A program made the translations under genes and the position numbers. Shown here in pieces: positions 1 through 11,174 of a DNA stretch of 64,000 nucleotides (within the stretch, counting starts at the first letter, position 1; each line of letters starts with the position of its first letter). Below the pieces are notes generated by a model. That model did not search any database. It saw only the letters and a program-made list of their open reading frames with translations, and had not been told where the DNA came from. Source of the stretch: Canna indica (taxonomy: Eukaryota; Streptophyta; Magnoliopsida; Zingiberales; Cannaceae); contig CP136890.1 of NCBI GenBank assembly GCA_034359265.1, positions 34,886,501-34,950,500 of the forward strand, in the 5' to 3' direction.

Positions 1-16
1 GGGCAGTAGGCTTGGC

Positions 17-212
17 GGTCGACCAGTCGGTCGACCGACCTACGAATAGCCGATGATGTAGATCACGTCGGTCGACCGATGGGTCGACCGATGATCGGGA
101 TCGTGATTTTTGCGTCAAGAGGTCGACCCGTCGATCGACCGCCCACAAGGAGAATACAAGTGGTCGGAGGACCGGTTGACCAGTCGGTCGACCGACCATT
201 CGATCGGCGGCC
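17..212. repeat. GTCGAC palindrome array in LTR-S copy 1
   Basis: Irregular array of the palindrome TCGGTCGACCGA and close variants, with spacers of a few to about 30 bases. It ends about 50 bp upstream of the TATA box. The unit is its own reverse complement, so both strands look alike and give spurious Arg/Asp/Pro-rich open frames. Confidence 0.9.
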
Positions 213-260
213 TGTAACGGATAGATTTCTATCCGTTGAACAGTCGTTTCTTCACAAGGG

Positions 261-268
261 TATAAATA
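261..268 (+). promoter_or_regulatory. TATA box of LTR-S copy 1
   Basis: TATAAATA in the family-conserved setting (GGNTATAAATA followed by a C-rich stretch), present at the same relative place in the other LTR-S copies. It is the likely LTR promoter, inferred from position and conservation. Confidence 0.6.
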
Positions 269-1051
269 TACCCTCGTATGATTCATTTAATTCTTCTTCT
301 CTGATTCCTACAGTTATCATTGAGCATCCATAAGAGAGATCAAAGCCTTCCAAAAAGATAAAGTGCTTGCGCTCGATTCTTTAGGCGACAACTTCTTGCT
401 CACACTCTGCTCCTCAACTCGGCTTCTACTCAAAGCATTTCTTCTGACGAGTTGGAGGCTACAAGGCTTGAAAAGAGCATTCATTATTAGTTTTATCCTT
501 AGCTCTTTTCATTGTAACTTTTATTGTTATTTAAACTATGTTTAATTTGTGCGTCTGTAGAAGACCGAGTGTTTGGTCTTCTGTGTGAATTGGTATCCTT
601 GGTGTAGAAGGAGTAAAGCCACTTTTGTAAACTTAGCTTTTACTAGGATTAGTTTAGCTGTCCCTTAGGATTGAGGTGGAAGAGGACTCTCGATAAGAAG
701 ATGGTGACTTCCGGGTGTGGAAGTGCCTTTGGTCGAGAGTGCGTCTCTTCGGTGAAAAGTCCTCGGGTGTATGGGAAACGAAAACTAATTTAGTAAAACT
801 AGTTTGGAAATCCTAAGCGGGGTACTTAGGTAGTGGAGTAGCCATTGGGGCTGAACCACTATAAAATCTCTGTGTTTGCATTGATTGATTGTTCGTTTTT
901 AATTGATTAATTATTTATCGATTTCGTAATCAATCATCGAATTGGAGATTGCCTAACGATTTAAGAAAATGATTAAATTAGAAATTAGGCGAATAATATA
1001 GTAAACACACTATTCACCCCCCCCCCCTCTAGTGTTGTCATTTTACCCACA

Positions 1052-1377
1052 CCATCTTGGGCACATCCTGGTCCCGGATTCTCAACTGGTGGTATTCAGA
1101 CCGCAAATCAATCTTGGAGAACCATTGTGCCCCCTGAAGCTGATCGAACATATCATCAATCCTTGGCAGCGGATATCGGAAAGAAGTTGCATGTCACATA
1201 ATAAATTCTTAACATAGAGCTCTTAAACTTACTAACCGCATGGTGCGCTGAGTGCAGGAGTGGTCACCCAATCTCGTAGTATAACTATATTGTAAGTCGG
1301 CACGCTAGCATATGCCTCGTACGGTACCCAACATTGAGTCATAGACAAGACCTAACCTAGTGCTTTGATACCAACAT
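1052..1377 (-). mobile_element. Leader of a minus-strand gypsy element
   Basis: Stretch between the minus-strand gypsy LTR (1378-3515) and LTR-S copy 1. Read on the minus strand it begins with a primer-binding site, as expected just inside a 5' LTR. No gag coding survives. The rest of this element's interior is outside the window or replaced by the LTR-S insertion. Confidence 0.7.
1362..1373 (-). other. Primer-binding site (tRNA-Met type)
   Basis: The minus strand reads TGGTATCAAAGC, matching the usual plant TGGTATCAGAGC primer site at 10 of 12 bases or better, 4 bp inside the LTR end. This fixes the orientation of the adjoining LTR as a 5' LTR on the minus strand. Confidence 0.8.
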
Positions 1378-3515
1378 TGTCACACCCCAACTGAGGGTAG
1401 TGTGACCGGTCAGGGCCTACCTCTTGCCCTGTAGCCTACTGTCTACACTGACACCAATAAAGTCAACACACATCGAGTAATAGAAATCTCATCATACTTT
1501 AAAAAAAATGTTTGCGAAGTCAAAATCCATATGTTTTCCAAAACGAATAGAAACATCAACATCAAAGAAACCGAAGGGTCAAGAAACAAGTTTCTACAAT
1601 ACTTTTTCAATTACAACTGTCAGTGCAGAAACAAAACCAAACACTACTAAGCACTAGTCTAAGACTCATGGACGCCGCTACGAGATATGACACCGCCTCC
1701 CGCCCACCAGCTACACCATGTCGACATACCAAGTCACTGCTCATCCTCTGCAAAAATAAGAGTAAACTGTGAGTCCACTTGGGACTCAGCGAGTGGCTCA
1801 AATGAACCTCCACATAAGCCTCAATCATGCATATATCATATAAGGCATTAAAGAAATGTACAAGGAGGTAAAGTTTACTTTTAATGCGATTACCGACCCC
1901 AACGGGTCCATTTGTACCAACTGAATATGATAACTTGCCATCTCGACTTATCAAGCCTTCGGCATCCGGCCCTTAGGCCTACTCATAGAATAATATCCCG
2001 GCTACAGCCATCCCTACCATATCCGGTAGTATCATACTAGCCATTGGCCACATCATCTCAAGAAGTAAGCAATCAATCCTGGGCCATCGACTAGGATGGT
2101 CCACTAGTCTTCGGACACCGTCGGGGTAAGGATAGCTAGTCCCACCCAACTGGGGTCTGGCACCAAGCGGGCCCACTGGCGCACCTCTAGACCCAATACT
2201 GGCCGAGCTGAGCATTGGTCATTTCCGCCCTCCTCGCTCCTCGGCGGACCATCTCAAACACATCGCACAATCAATATCCTAGAGTTTCCATATATATACA
2301 CTTCGGGCCTTTGCCCGTATTTGGCCTATATAAGTCCGGCTACCGGGTCAACAATTTATGTCGCCCTTTCAATATATGAACACCTACGAGTTCTAAATTT
2401 CCAAAAGTATCAAGCTACTTGCTAAGTTTGGTGTTCTTCCTAAGTATTGTCATATCTCTATGTATGATCCTTATAATCATGTAATTTCCATCTAAAGCTA
2501 ATCTCTCCTCCTCTCCCTAACCTTGGCCGAACCATGAGCAAGGAAGACCTTGCTCGGCCATGGCCCTTGTGGTAGGAAAAGAGGGAGGGGACTCTAGCTA
2601 TACCTTTACCTCTTCAATTCCGCAAACAACTCAAATACTAATGAACTAATTTACCTTTTCCTCACCCTTGGCCGAACCCTCTTCATGAGTTCTAGGGTTC
2701 GTTCGACCACTTCATGGGATTTCTAGGGAGAGCATACTTCATAATACGCAAGATGTACAAAGGAAACTACATCAAACAGTGATATAAGGTCATCTAAGGG
2801 CCTTCTTGCCGTCAAGGGAATCGGGGAAAATTTTGGCATGACCTTTCCCCTTTTCCCATGACTCGGCAGCCCCAAGATCTTGCAAAACGACGAAGAAAAC
2901 AGCGAGTTCCGATAAGAAACCTCATAAAATAGTGAACACACGTCCTTGGAAATCAAGATTCGTCATAAGGATCGCGAGAACTCAACCTATTCCATCTAGG
3001 GTTCGACTACCCGCCTCCCCCAAGCTTAAAAAACATAACCACTCACCTAGATTGAGGAGAAACAAGGATCGGGTGATGACGACTTGAAATTTTTCCGACG
3101 ACGATGCGAATCCCAGATCGATCCAAGCCCCAAGCCTCCTCCTTGCTCCATCTCCTCTTCTCCCTAGGCGGCCTTGTGCGACTCAAAGGGTGAGTCGCAC
3201 GGCTGCAATAAGAGGGTTTTATTCCCTCATCCATCTTTCCAAAGATGGCCTCAAGACTCACTTAATTCATACCCGGAACTCGACTAAACCCGAACTCAAC
3301 TTGGGTTCCGACTCAACCCATAACATGACTCGAGTTAACTTAATTTAAGGTATGATTTCATAAAAGGAAAGTTAATCATCCACATAGGTTTCATGAATCA
3401 TTAGCCAAGTCATACTTTTTCACTCGAGACAATCCTGAGGCTCGACTCGACTGCCCCCGGGTCCGGCGCGCTGCACCAAAATAGATTTTTATATTAGGAA
3501 ACTTTTATCTTAACA
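1378..3515 (-). mobile_element. 5' LTR of a Del/Tekay-type gypsy element
   Basis: On the minus strand it starts TGTTAAGATAAAAG and ends GGGGTGTGACA. It is the same family as the plus-strand 3' LTR at 50448-53001: long stretches match base for base in reverse orientation, including both termini. It is 2138 bp long. It lacks a block of roughly 420 bp that the other copy has (51556-51974). LTRs above 2 kb are usual for Del/Tekay chromoviruses. Confidence 0.85.
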
Positions 3516-4030
3516 TGTATTTCTCCTCCTTTTTCGCATCAATCAAAATGGGCATGAAAGTATCAAAATGGGAATCCAAAAGAGACTTTTCATCAAAACT
3601 TAAATACTCCCCTTTAAAATGAAATCAAAGCAGGATCCTCCATCGAGTCAAAAAACTTGATTATAGGGTTCAAGTAAAGATGAACACATGAAAGGTCAAA
3701 TCTCATTCATTTTGAAAATTTTTAAGATATCAATCAAAGTATCCGATAATGCTAAAAATAGCAAATTGACTATTACCCAAAGGCGGTGAACATGAGGAAC
3801 GGGTAGAAGCCGACTCAAGCTGGCAACCGACTCAAGCTGACAACCGACTCAAGCTGACAACCGAGATAGGAAAGACCCTATGTTTGGGCATTTGGTCGTT
3901 CAAGGTCAGAATCCCGCACAATAAGCAGGCCCAACTAGGGGTTAGCGAAGACAAGTCTTCCTCCGTGAAAGTTTGAAGACAACACACCATTGGAAAAAAA
4001 CTTAGAGAACGATTGACAAAGACATGCCGC
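3516..4030. other. Unassigned spacer with a 17-bp triplet repeat
   Basis: No coding or transposon protein recognised. The only structure seen is three tandem 17-bp units beginning CCGACTCAAGCTG at 3810-3860. Confidence 0.5.
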
Positions 4031-4325
4031 TGTGAGGTGAATGGCTACACTAGATGGGGAGGGAGTGAATAGTGTGTTTATAATAATTTTTAAACCTAAA
4101 ATTCAGTTTTAACGATTCTTGTAAACTTAGCCAATCACAACTTTAAATGACAAGTGAAAGCAATAATAAAGTAGGCACACAATCAAGAACAATGCAAACA
4201 CAAGAGATCTATAGTGGTTCGACAACATCGCCTACTCCACTACCTAAGCATCCAGCTTAGGATTTCAATCTAAATTAGTAGATTATATTATTTTCAATAA
4301 GAGGATTTACAAGCTAAGGCACGAC
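4031..4325 (-). mobile_element. LTR-S copy 2 (minus, right-end fragment)
   Basis: Begins TGTGAGGTGAATGGCTACAC, the reverse complement of the family's right end. It continues through the conserved block around the CTAAGC motif and the fuzzy ACAAGAGGATTTACAAGCTAAGG region, then stops where a MITE fragment starts at 4326. The remainder of the LTR is not found further right, so it is a truncated remnant. Confidence 0.75.
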
Positions 4326-4527
4326 TAGGGATGTTGGCGGATCACATACGGTGCAAATACTATATTATATATCAATATCCACACCGCACATCCGCATCCG
4401 GTGTGGATATGGATATCCATATCTATATTCGCACCACATTCAGATGTGGATATCTGCACTGCATCCGCATCCACATCATATTTAATTAAAAAAATAATAG
4501 ATAATATATTTAATAAAAAATAATAAT
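4326..4527. mobile_element. hAT-type MITE fragment (GCGGATAC family)
   Basis: Starts TAGGGATGTTGGCGGAT and is built of GTGCGGATAYGGATAT-type subrepeats on both strands, followed by an AT-rich core. It resembles the complete MITE at 21122-21651 in termini, subrepeats and AT-rich middle. Its right half is lost where LTR-S copy 3 begins. Confidence 0.65.
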
Positions 4528-5384
4528 TGTTGGGTGAATGGTCTATACTAGAGGTGGGTGGATAGTGTGTTATCTATAAATTAAAGCCTAATTTTGGTTT
4601 TAAACATTTTCTTGATTACTTAGGCAATTCACAAGTTAAGTAATATATATTAATAAGTGTAGAAGCGATAATAAATGAATAAATACACACAAATGACAAT
4701 GCTAACAATGAGATTTATAGTGGTTCGGCAGTACCGCCTACTCCACTACCTAAGCACCAAACTTAGGATTTCAAACTTTAGTTTACTAGCTTAATGTGTA
4801 TCCTACAAGAGGATTTACAAGCTAAGGCTTTGACCTTAATACTCGAGGGTTACTCTCACAACGAGAGTACCTCCAACACCTCTTCTCCCAAGAACTAGAC
4901 AACTAACCCTAGCAAACCAAGTTACAGTGGTTGACTTATGCCTCTACACCAAGGCAACCACCCTATACTTGACCTGACACACTAGGTCAAAACACAAGCT
5001 TAAAATACAATAAATAAATCAAAAAAATATAACAATAATGGAGCTAAGAAATATAACTAAACAAGTTATACTTAGCTCCTACAAAAGTTCCCTAGTCCTC
5101 TTGATGCGTTTAGATATGAATCGATGGAGAGTAAAGGCCAAATCAAGGCAAGAGCTTCAAACTAGGCCTTCCTCAAGAAAATGGCTCAATCAAAGCTTAG
5201 AGGGATTAAAGAATGTCTGAAGGTGTTCAAGAAGGCTTAAGGAAGACTTAGAACCCATTTACATAGAGAAACATGGGTTGCGATTTTCAGTTCAACGACA
5301 TACAACGGCTAAAAAAAGAACCGCTGGTCCTATCGATCGATAGTATACCACAAACCCTCCCGAACCCGGCGACAATGCTAACAC
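4528..5384 (-). mobile_element. LTR-S copy 3 (minus, truncated)
   Basis: Begins TGTTGGGTGAATGG, the reverse complement of the family's right end, and runs through the C-rich and CTAAGC blocks into the start of the palindrome region (CTATCGATCGATAG near 5330). It stops at the left terminus of the hAT element. The rest is not present to the right of the hAT element, so sequence was lost here. Confidence 0.75.
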
Positions 5385-8300
5385 TAGAGGTGGCAAGGGG
5401 CTGTGCCCGGGCCGGCCCAGGCCCGGCCACCTCCGGGCCGGGCCGGGCACGACCCGAACAATTGGCAGCCAAGCCCAGTCCGAGCCCGAGCCTGCCCAAC
5501 TTGGCTCGGGCCGGCCCAAAAATTAATTATTTAATTTAAATTTTTAAATTTTTAATTTAAATTTTTAAAGGTTTAAAATTTAATTTTAAAAATTAATGAT
5601 TACGGGTTAATTTTGAATTTGGACCTCTAATTTTATTAATCATTGTACTAAATTTTATTATATATTTTTTAACACATTTTTTATATGTAACGCAGTACAA
5701 ATTAATAAAAATATTTTTTAAAAAAAATCAAATTATAATTAAATTTTTATTTATCTTTAATACAAAAATATTCATCCAATGGTAAAATATTTTTTTTAAT
5801 ATTATAATAGACCGCACCTTAAAAGGTTGCCTACGTACCTTCTATAGCTAAACTTATACTCCACAATGATTAACAATAGAAGGATCAGGTCTACATAGTT
5901 CTTTTTATATTTTTAATCACCCGTAGTCCCGGTGATTTAACTTGTACTTGGACCAGCAGCACCAGCTTCGCTTGTTTGAGCTTCCTCCTCTCCCGATGAT
6001 GAAGTGTCATGTCCTCTCTTATCTTGTAATCTATCTTCAGCATCCAATCAGTCTTTTAAGCTAATGCACATTTCAACCGTTTCTTCACTCATTCGGCTCC
6101 TTTTTTCATCGAGAATTCTATTTCCTGCACTAAAACAAGACTCGGAAGCTACTGTAGACACAGGAACAGTTAGTATATCACGTGCCATGATGGAAATAAT
6201 AGGATACATATTTTCTTGTTTTTTCCACCATGCTAAAATTTCATTATCATCTATTTCTTCAGAATGATTATGATCTAGAAAAAAAAGTAATTCATTAAAA
6301 TTAGTAGATTTAGTTTTTTTTATTCTACGACCAAGTTGAGAATTAATACTATTTCCACCATCTTCTCTTAATCTAGAAGAAGATGTTGTCTTATTTGTAA
6401 TTGTATCACCAAATTTTGAAGTGTAAAATACAAACATAGAATTCAATAAATTCAAAATTTTAATTTTTTTTCTTCAACATTATCTAATTCCATATTGTTA
6501 TAATAATCATCTAATAACATATTTAAACCATCAATTTTCATTCTAGGATCTAAACATATTGCTAAACAAAATAAAGTAGTTATATCTGACCAATACTTTT
6601 TAAATTTAGATTTCATTAAAGAAATAATTTGTGCAAATAAAGGATGATGTCTATATGAAGAAAATACTTCACTAATACGAACTATATGTGAAAGAGTTAA
6701 ATTACATGTAGGATAATAAACACCGAAAAGTTGTTCGGTAGCTTTATTAAAAATATCTAAAATTTGAGTAATATGCCCAACAACTAACCAATCATTATTA
6801 TTAATTAGATCACCAGACATATTTTGATTGTAAAATATTATAAGGATATCTTGATATCTTATAGTAGACATAAGCATATGATATGTTGAATTCCATCTAG
6901 TAATAACATCACCATTAAATTTTTTAAATGGTTTATTAAAAGATTGACATAATTTTTTAAATTCTTGTGTTCTTGCTTTTGAAGAACGCATATATCTAAT
7001 AACATCTCTTATTTTTTCTATATGTATATTTACTTGTTTTAAACCATCTTGTATACATAAATTAAGAACATGACAAACACAACGAACATCAAATAATTCA
7101 CCATCTAATACTGATTTAAATAACTGTATAAGGGGAGGAATAGTAGCATCATTATTACTAGCATTATCAAAACTAATCGAAATTTTTTTATCATTTATAT
7201 TATGGAAAGATGTTACAAATCTAATAGCAGAAAAAATGGCAACAGAAGTGTGTGGATATTCAAAAACTTTAAAACTAATTATTCTTTTTTGCAAAATAAA
7301 ATTTTCATCAATCCAATATGCTGTAACACAAATGTAAGAATTAGTAGTACGTTGACTAGACCAAACATCAGATGTTAAAAAAAAAATTGATTTATTATTT
7401 TGAAAACTACTCATTATATTTTCTCTATATATAAAAAGTAATTTTAAAGCATCACTTTTCATTGTATTTCGAGTAATTTTTTTATATTTTGGTTGTAAAG
7501 TATTTTGAATCCAACTAGAAAATCTTGGTTGATCAACAAAACTAAAAGGAGATTCACTTTGAACAATTAATTTTGCAAGTTCTCGACGTTGAAAATCATG
7601 ATCATACGAAAAAGCTCTTAAACCAGAAGAAGATAAATTAAGAATTTGTTGAGTTTGTATAACCTTAGTGTCATGACCCTTTGCATGATGTAATAAATGA
7701 CCAGTTCCTCCGGTTGTTGAAGCTGAAAGAATTTTTTGACATTTTTTGCACCGGGCTGTTGTTATGGTGCCATCAGGTTCAATAATTTTCTCAAAATATT
7801 CTCAAACTATACTTTTTTTTCTACCTGATGGACATAAATTAATAGATAGACTTATCTCTATGTTTTGATTTTGTTGAGTGATAGGAGTGGCAGGAGTAGC
7901 AGGAGACATTTCTTCTAACATGTTTGATCCAGTTTGTGGAGTATAACCTGAAAAATCTCCATCTGCCATTAGTAAAAATTAAAAATATAAAAAATATAAA
8001 TATTATACTAATCAATGAAATAAATTGAAGAGATTAAAAAAAATTAATAACAATCTTGAATTCTTGTCTTCTCGATGAGCTTAAAATGTTGTTGAGAATG
8101 ATTGTAAATGAACTTAGATTATTGAGAGTAAGAGTGTAAGAGAGTTGAGAGTTAAGGATTGAGAGAAAGAGTTGAAGATGAAGATAGAAGAAATGAAGAA
8201 GGAGAGGGGGTATTTATAGGATTTTTTATATATATAATAAAGGATTCGTCGGCCCGAGCCAGACCTGGCTCGGGCCGACCTACGTCTGGCGCGCGCCAGG

Positions 8301-8550
8301 CTTGGTCTGGCAGCGTCGACCTAGGCCTGGTGCACACCAGGCCTCCCGTGCTCGCCCAGAGCACGAGCACGTGGGCCGTGGTCGGCCTGCGTCCCGTGCT
8401 CGGGCCAGCACGGTGCGCGGGCCGTGGTCGGCCCACGTGTCGTGCCGAGCCCGGCCCGCGTGCCCAGAAGGCGAGCCCGGCCCGTCTTCTAGGCACAGCC
8501 GTGCCGGGCCCGTGCCGCCCATGGGTTGGCCTAGCCCGTTGCCACCTCTA
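5385..8550 (-). mobile_element. hAT DNA transposon, decayed
   Basis: Terminal inverted repeats TAGAGGTGGCAA (5385-5396) and its exact complement TTGCCACCTCTA (8539-8550). Just inside both ends are GC-rich blocks of overlapping GGCCCGG/CCGGGC words, while the centre is very AT-rich and holds a transposase gene on the minus strand. The 3.2-kb length fits an autonomous hAT. The 8-base flanks (GCTAACAC and CAAGTAGG) do not match, so the usual 8-bp target duplication is absent or lost. Confidence 0.88.
5937..7969 (-). pseudogene. hAT transposase (BED zinc finger), pseudogene
   Basis: hAT transposases excise and reinsert the element. The frame opens at 7969 (MADGDFSGY). In order it shows a BED-type zinc finger (CKKCQKIL then HLLHH, about 7690-7770), the catalytic-core motifs LTSDVWSS and ISFDNASNN, the family CxxH segment (CVCHVLNL), and the C-terminal dimerisation domain (ILAWWKKQ, MARDILTVPVSTVASE) near 6090-6250. 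It ends at TAA 5937-5939. Defects: an in-frame TGA at 7802-7804, a frameshift near 6455 and a TGA at 6048-6050; both TGA codons fall where relatives have Trp. Total length of about 675 codons is normal for the family. Confidence 0.88.
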
Positions 8551-9527
8551 CAAGTAGGTACCTATTTGCAACTATTTGGGAAGAAGACACAAGTAGAGTC
8601 ATTGACTAATTTACATGAATGAGCCTATTATTTGGGAAGAACACACATCTATTTACAAGAGCAGCCTTCATCAACAAGAGTGAAAAAGAAAAATCTTCTT
8701 CAGATTCAATTCATAAGTTAAGAACATAAATCAACCTAGAAGTACCTATCTGTGCAAACTCCTGTTATATTGCTCTGTGTTCCTATTTCATTATTATGCT
8801 TATTGTATCAGATTGTTACAATAAAAAGATAAGAAATAGAACTGATGCTTGCTCACTATTTTGACAAAGAAATTACATAAGCTTGAAGAAAAAATTGAAG
8901 ATTCTTTCAGTATTTAGACCTTAGTGGAGTATAATAGAACTGATGCTTGCTCACTATTTAGACCTTAGTGGAGTATAATTTCAGTATTGATATCAGTTTG
9001 AGGAATTATACTCCACTAAGGTCAATTCTGCCAAATAATTGGCCAAGTACCCAAAGGTTAATGTAGGGTTCTGCAACACCAAAGAAATACAAGTTAGAGA
9101 TGTTTCTATGTATATATTTTGTAGAATGTGATTTTGTCAACACCTATGTAAGATCATAACACTAAATACCTTGTTTAAAGCATTGACAGCACTTAAAAGT
9201 CTCCTGTGTGGCCACAAATTATCATAACATAGCGACTCATCGAATTAATCACTTGTGGTTTTAATTTGAAGTATTTGAAAAAGTACTATTACTTCATTGT
9301 CTAGTACTTGAGAAAGGTTTTTGTGGTAGGTACCGAAAGTTGAAAACCTATATGGCTGAGTACTTGAGTCTCCATTTTCAACACCTGTTAGTAAATAGAA
9401 TAGTTAAAGGAGGCAACTTTCATTCCTATAGAGGATCAATCTACTTCTATTCACTGAATCAAATCAAATGACATAGTAACTCTTCACAGATAATGAAGTA
9501 CCTCTGCTTTGGTGTAGGTGTTATAAG
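8551..9527. other. Unassigned DNA with local direct and inverted repeats
   Basis: No gene or element recognised. Near 8840-9030 the words GAACTGATGCTTGCTCACTATTT and GACCTTAGTGGAGTATAAT occur twice directly, and the second occurs once more inverted (about 9005-9023), so local duplication or hairpin formation is possible. Confidence 0.4.
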
Positions 9528-9951
9528 TAATAAAACAGAATTAAACTGTCCGGATGGGCTAGGATGTTGTCTTTCACATCTCTGGATTCCTTTCCTCTTT
9601 CTTACCGGCATTGGAAGTCTCTCTATCCGGACTCACATTCGATTAAACTGCTTAAATACAAAGCTATTATGATTTGGAGATGGAAGGTTTGGACGGAGCG
9701 TAACTATCGCTGCTTTGACTCTCGCACACATCATCTTTCAAAGGTTGCCATGGACGGCGCTATTTTATTTGAGTTGGCTTCTTGTCATTTGTAGTCTCCT
9801 TCTCTTGGCTCTTTTTTGACTTTAGTTTTTCTTGTATTTTTCTTCTTTTTTCGTCTTTCTCTCTTCGCTTTCACTTCTATTTCTCAAATCTCCTTATAAA
9901 TACAAGGTTCATATATTCAAAAAGAAAAAGAAAAAATAATAAAACAGAATT
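9528..9951 (+). mobile_element. 5'-truncated LINE insertion with 15-bp TSD
   Basis: Flanked by perfect 15-bp duplications TAATAAAACAGAATT (9528-9542 and 9937-9951). The insert (9543-9936) encodes the extreme C-terminus of a LINE ORF2 (IMIWRWKVWTERN, HHLSKVAMDGAI), matching the C-terminal end of the full-length LINE at 32269-37244. It has a 3' untranslated tail and an A-rich end. This is the standard result of target-primed reverse transcription that stopped early. Confidence 0.92.
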
Positions 9952-10752
9952 CTTCTACACGGAGCACAGATTTCTTCATACTGCATGCAAGACAAGTTGA
10001 GAAACCAACTGAGGCACTGATAAATATTACCTTCATTTAGTCTTCAACCATAAAACATATGATGCTTGAGGAAGATAATATTATTTCTTTTTAGAGGAGA
10101 GGGTCAATGGCTGGAAGCGACATTGGCAGAGGCGGTTTAAGTGTTCTCAGTAGTAGTTGGCGATGATGGAGGTGAAAAACTGGCTAGACAAAAATCAACT
10201 TCAAGCTTTGTCATCAACGTGGTCTTGATTAGAAGCAAGACTACAGTTCATTACTATGTTTCTAGAAAAATAAAAAAAAAAGGATCAGAGCTAAAAAATC
10301 ACAGAGAATCAATACCATAATCAGCTCAAACTAAATTATAGATGCACCAAAAGTAACATTTAACCCAGCCAAGATTTGTACAGAATGAAGAATTTATAGA
10401 GAATGCTAGGCCAAACAATATTAAGTTCAAAGACTTATGTCTAACTATTTCTATATGTTTTTGCAAAAAGAGAGTCGATGAGTCAACGGGTATACCTCTA
10501 CATGCTGTTTATTTATTTCATTGAGCAATATAGTGTATTCAATCGAACTATAAACAAAAGCTTACTGATTTGTATTCATTGAGCACATAGACATGGTGAT
10601 TAATACCGAAGGAAAACAAACAACAAAAGTTTACTGATTTGTTGTTAATTTGGCAAAAGAAACAATAGGAAAAAATCCGAGAGCAGTGGTCGCCGTTCTG
10701 AACAAGGAGGCCACCGAGCAGTTGCTGCCTCATAGGATCGCCGTTTTGAACA
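9952..10752. other. Unassigned DNA
   Basis: Ordinary AT-rich sequence. Short open frames here show no recognisable protein motifs. One stretch near 10080-10180 follows a pyrimidine-rich run ending in AG, but I cannot support it as an exon. Confidence 0.4.
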
Positions 10753-11172
10753 TTGTGGCGGGATTGCAGGCGAGGGAAAAGTTTTCCTGAGACTTTTTTG
10801 GGAGTCGTAAATGGCCCCCAGGAAAACTATAGTTTTCTTGGGAGTTGTAAATGGCCCCTAGGAAAATTCTATGCAGCAGGATTGCAGTCGAGGGAAAAGT
10901 TTTACTTAGGCTTTCCTGGGAGTCATAAACGGCCCCCCAGGAAAACTATAGTTTTCCTAGGAGCCGTGTTTGAGTTTCAGCAATGCAATATGTTGTAGGC
11001 CAGCGGTTGGCCCTCAGAAAAATTATATTTTGTTGGGGGCCAGATGGAGGCCCTCGGAAAAACATAGTTTTGTTGGGGGCCAACGTCCAGCCCTCAAAAA
11101 AACATAGTTTTGCTGGGGCCAACGCGCGACCCTCATTAATAGTGGTCACGAAAAGTGACATTTTTTGTAGTG
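10753..11172. mobile_element. CACTA-type end with palindromic subterminal repeats
   Basis: The right end reads TTTTTTGTAGTG, the complement of a CACTACAAAAAA terminus. Inside it are repeated near-palindromes in two variants: GAAAACTATAGTTTTC (10822-10837 and 10941-10956) within CCCAGG/CCTGGG arms, and a GCCCTC..AAAACATAGTTTTG..GGGGGCC form repeated from 10990 to 11130. No matching left CACTA end is found, so only one end is supported. It abuts the 3' part of the CACTA-2 tnp2 gene, directly after a codon in the DUF4218-like region. Confidence 0.6.
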
Positions 11173-11174
11173 TC

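Larger units (their letters stand above)
1..1051 (+). mobile_element. LTR-S copy 1 (copia LTR, right part)
   Basis: The 5' end lies outside the window. What remains follows the order seen in the complete copies at 38131 and 44185: a GTCGAC palindrome array (17-212), a TATA box (261), the family-conserved CTAAGCGGGG block near 813, and a C-rich run before the terminus, which ends in CACA at 1051. The LTR is inserted into the leader of a minus-strand gypsy element (1052-1377). Whether it is a solo LTR or the 3' LTR of a larger element cannot be seen, because the left target duplication is missing. Confidence 0.8.

Noticed and set aside
1..215. CRISPR-like array
   Set aside because: Short dyad words with irregular spacing, no constant spacer length, no cas genes, and the sequence is plant transposon DNA.
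5273..5539. Pro/Ala/Gly-rich open frame
   Set aside because: It spans the hAT left terminus and its GC-rich subterminal repeats, so it is an artefact of composition.
8152..8622. Several overlapping open frames in both strands
   Set aside because: They fall in the GC-rich subterminal block of the hAT element, whose GGCCCGG-type words lack stops; there is no conserved protein in any of the frames.
10080..10190. Possible exon after a pyrimidine-rich AG
   Set aside because: No supporting protein motif, no partner exon and no conserved neighbour; the signal is too weak.
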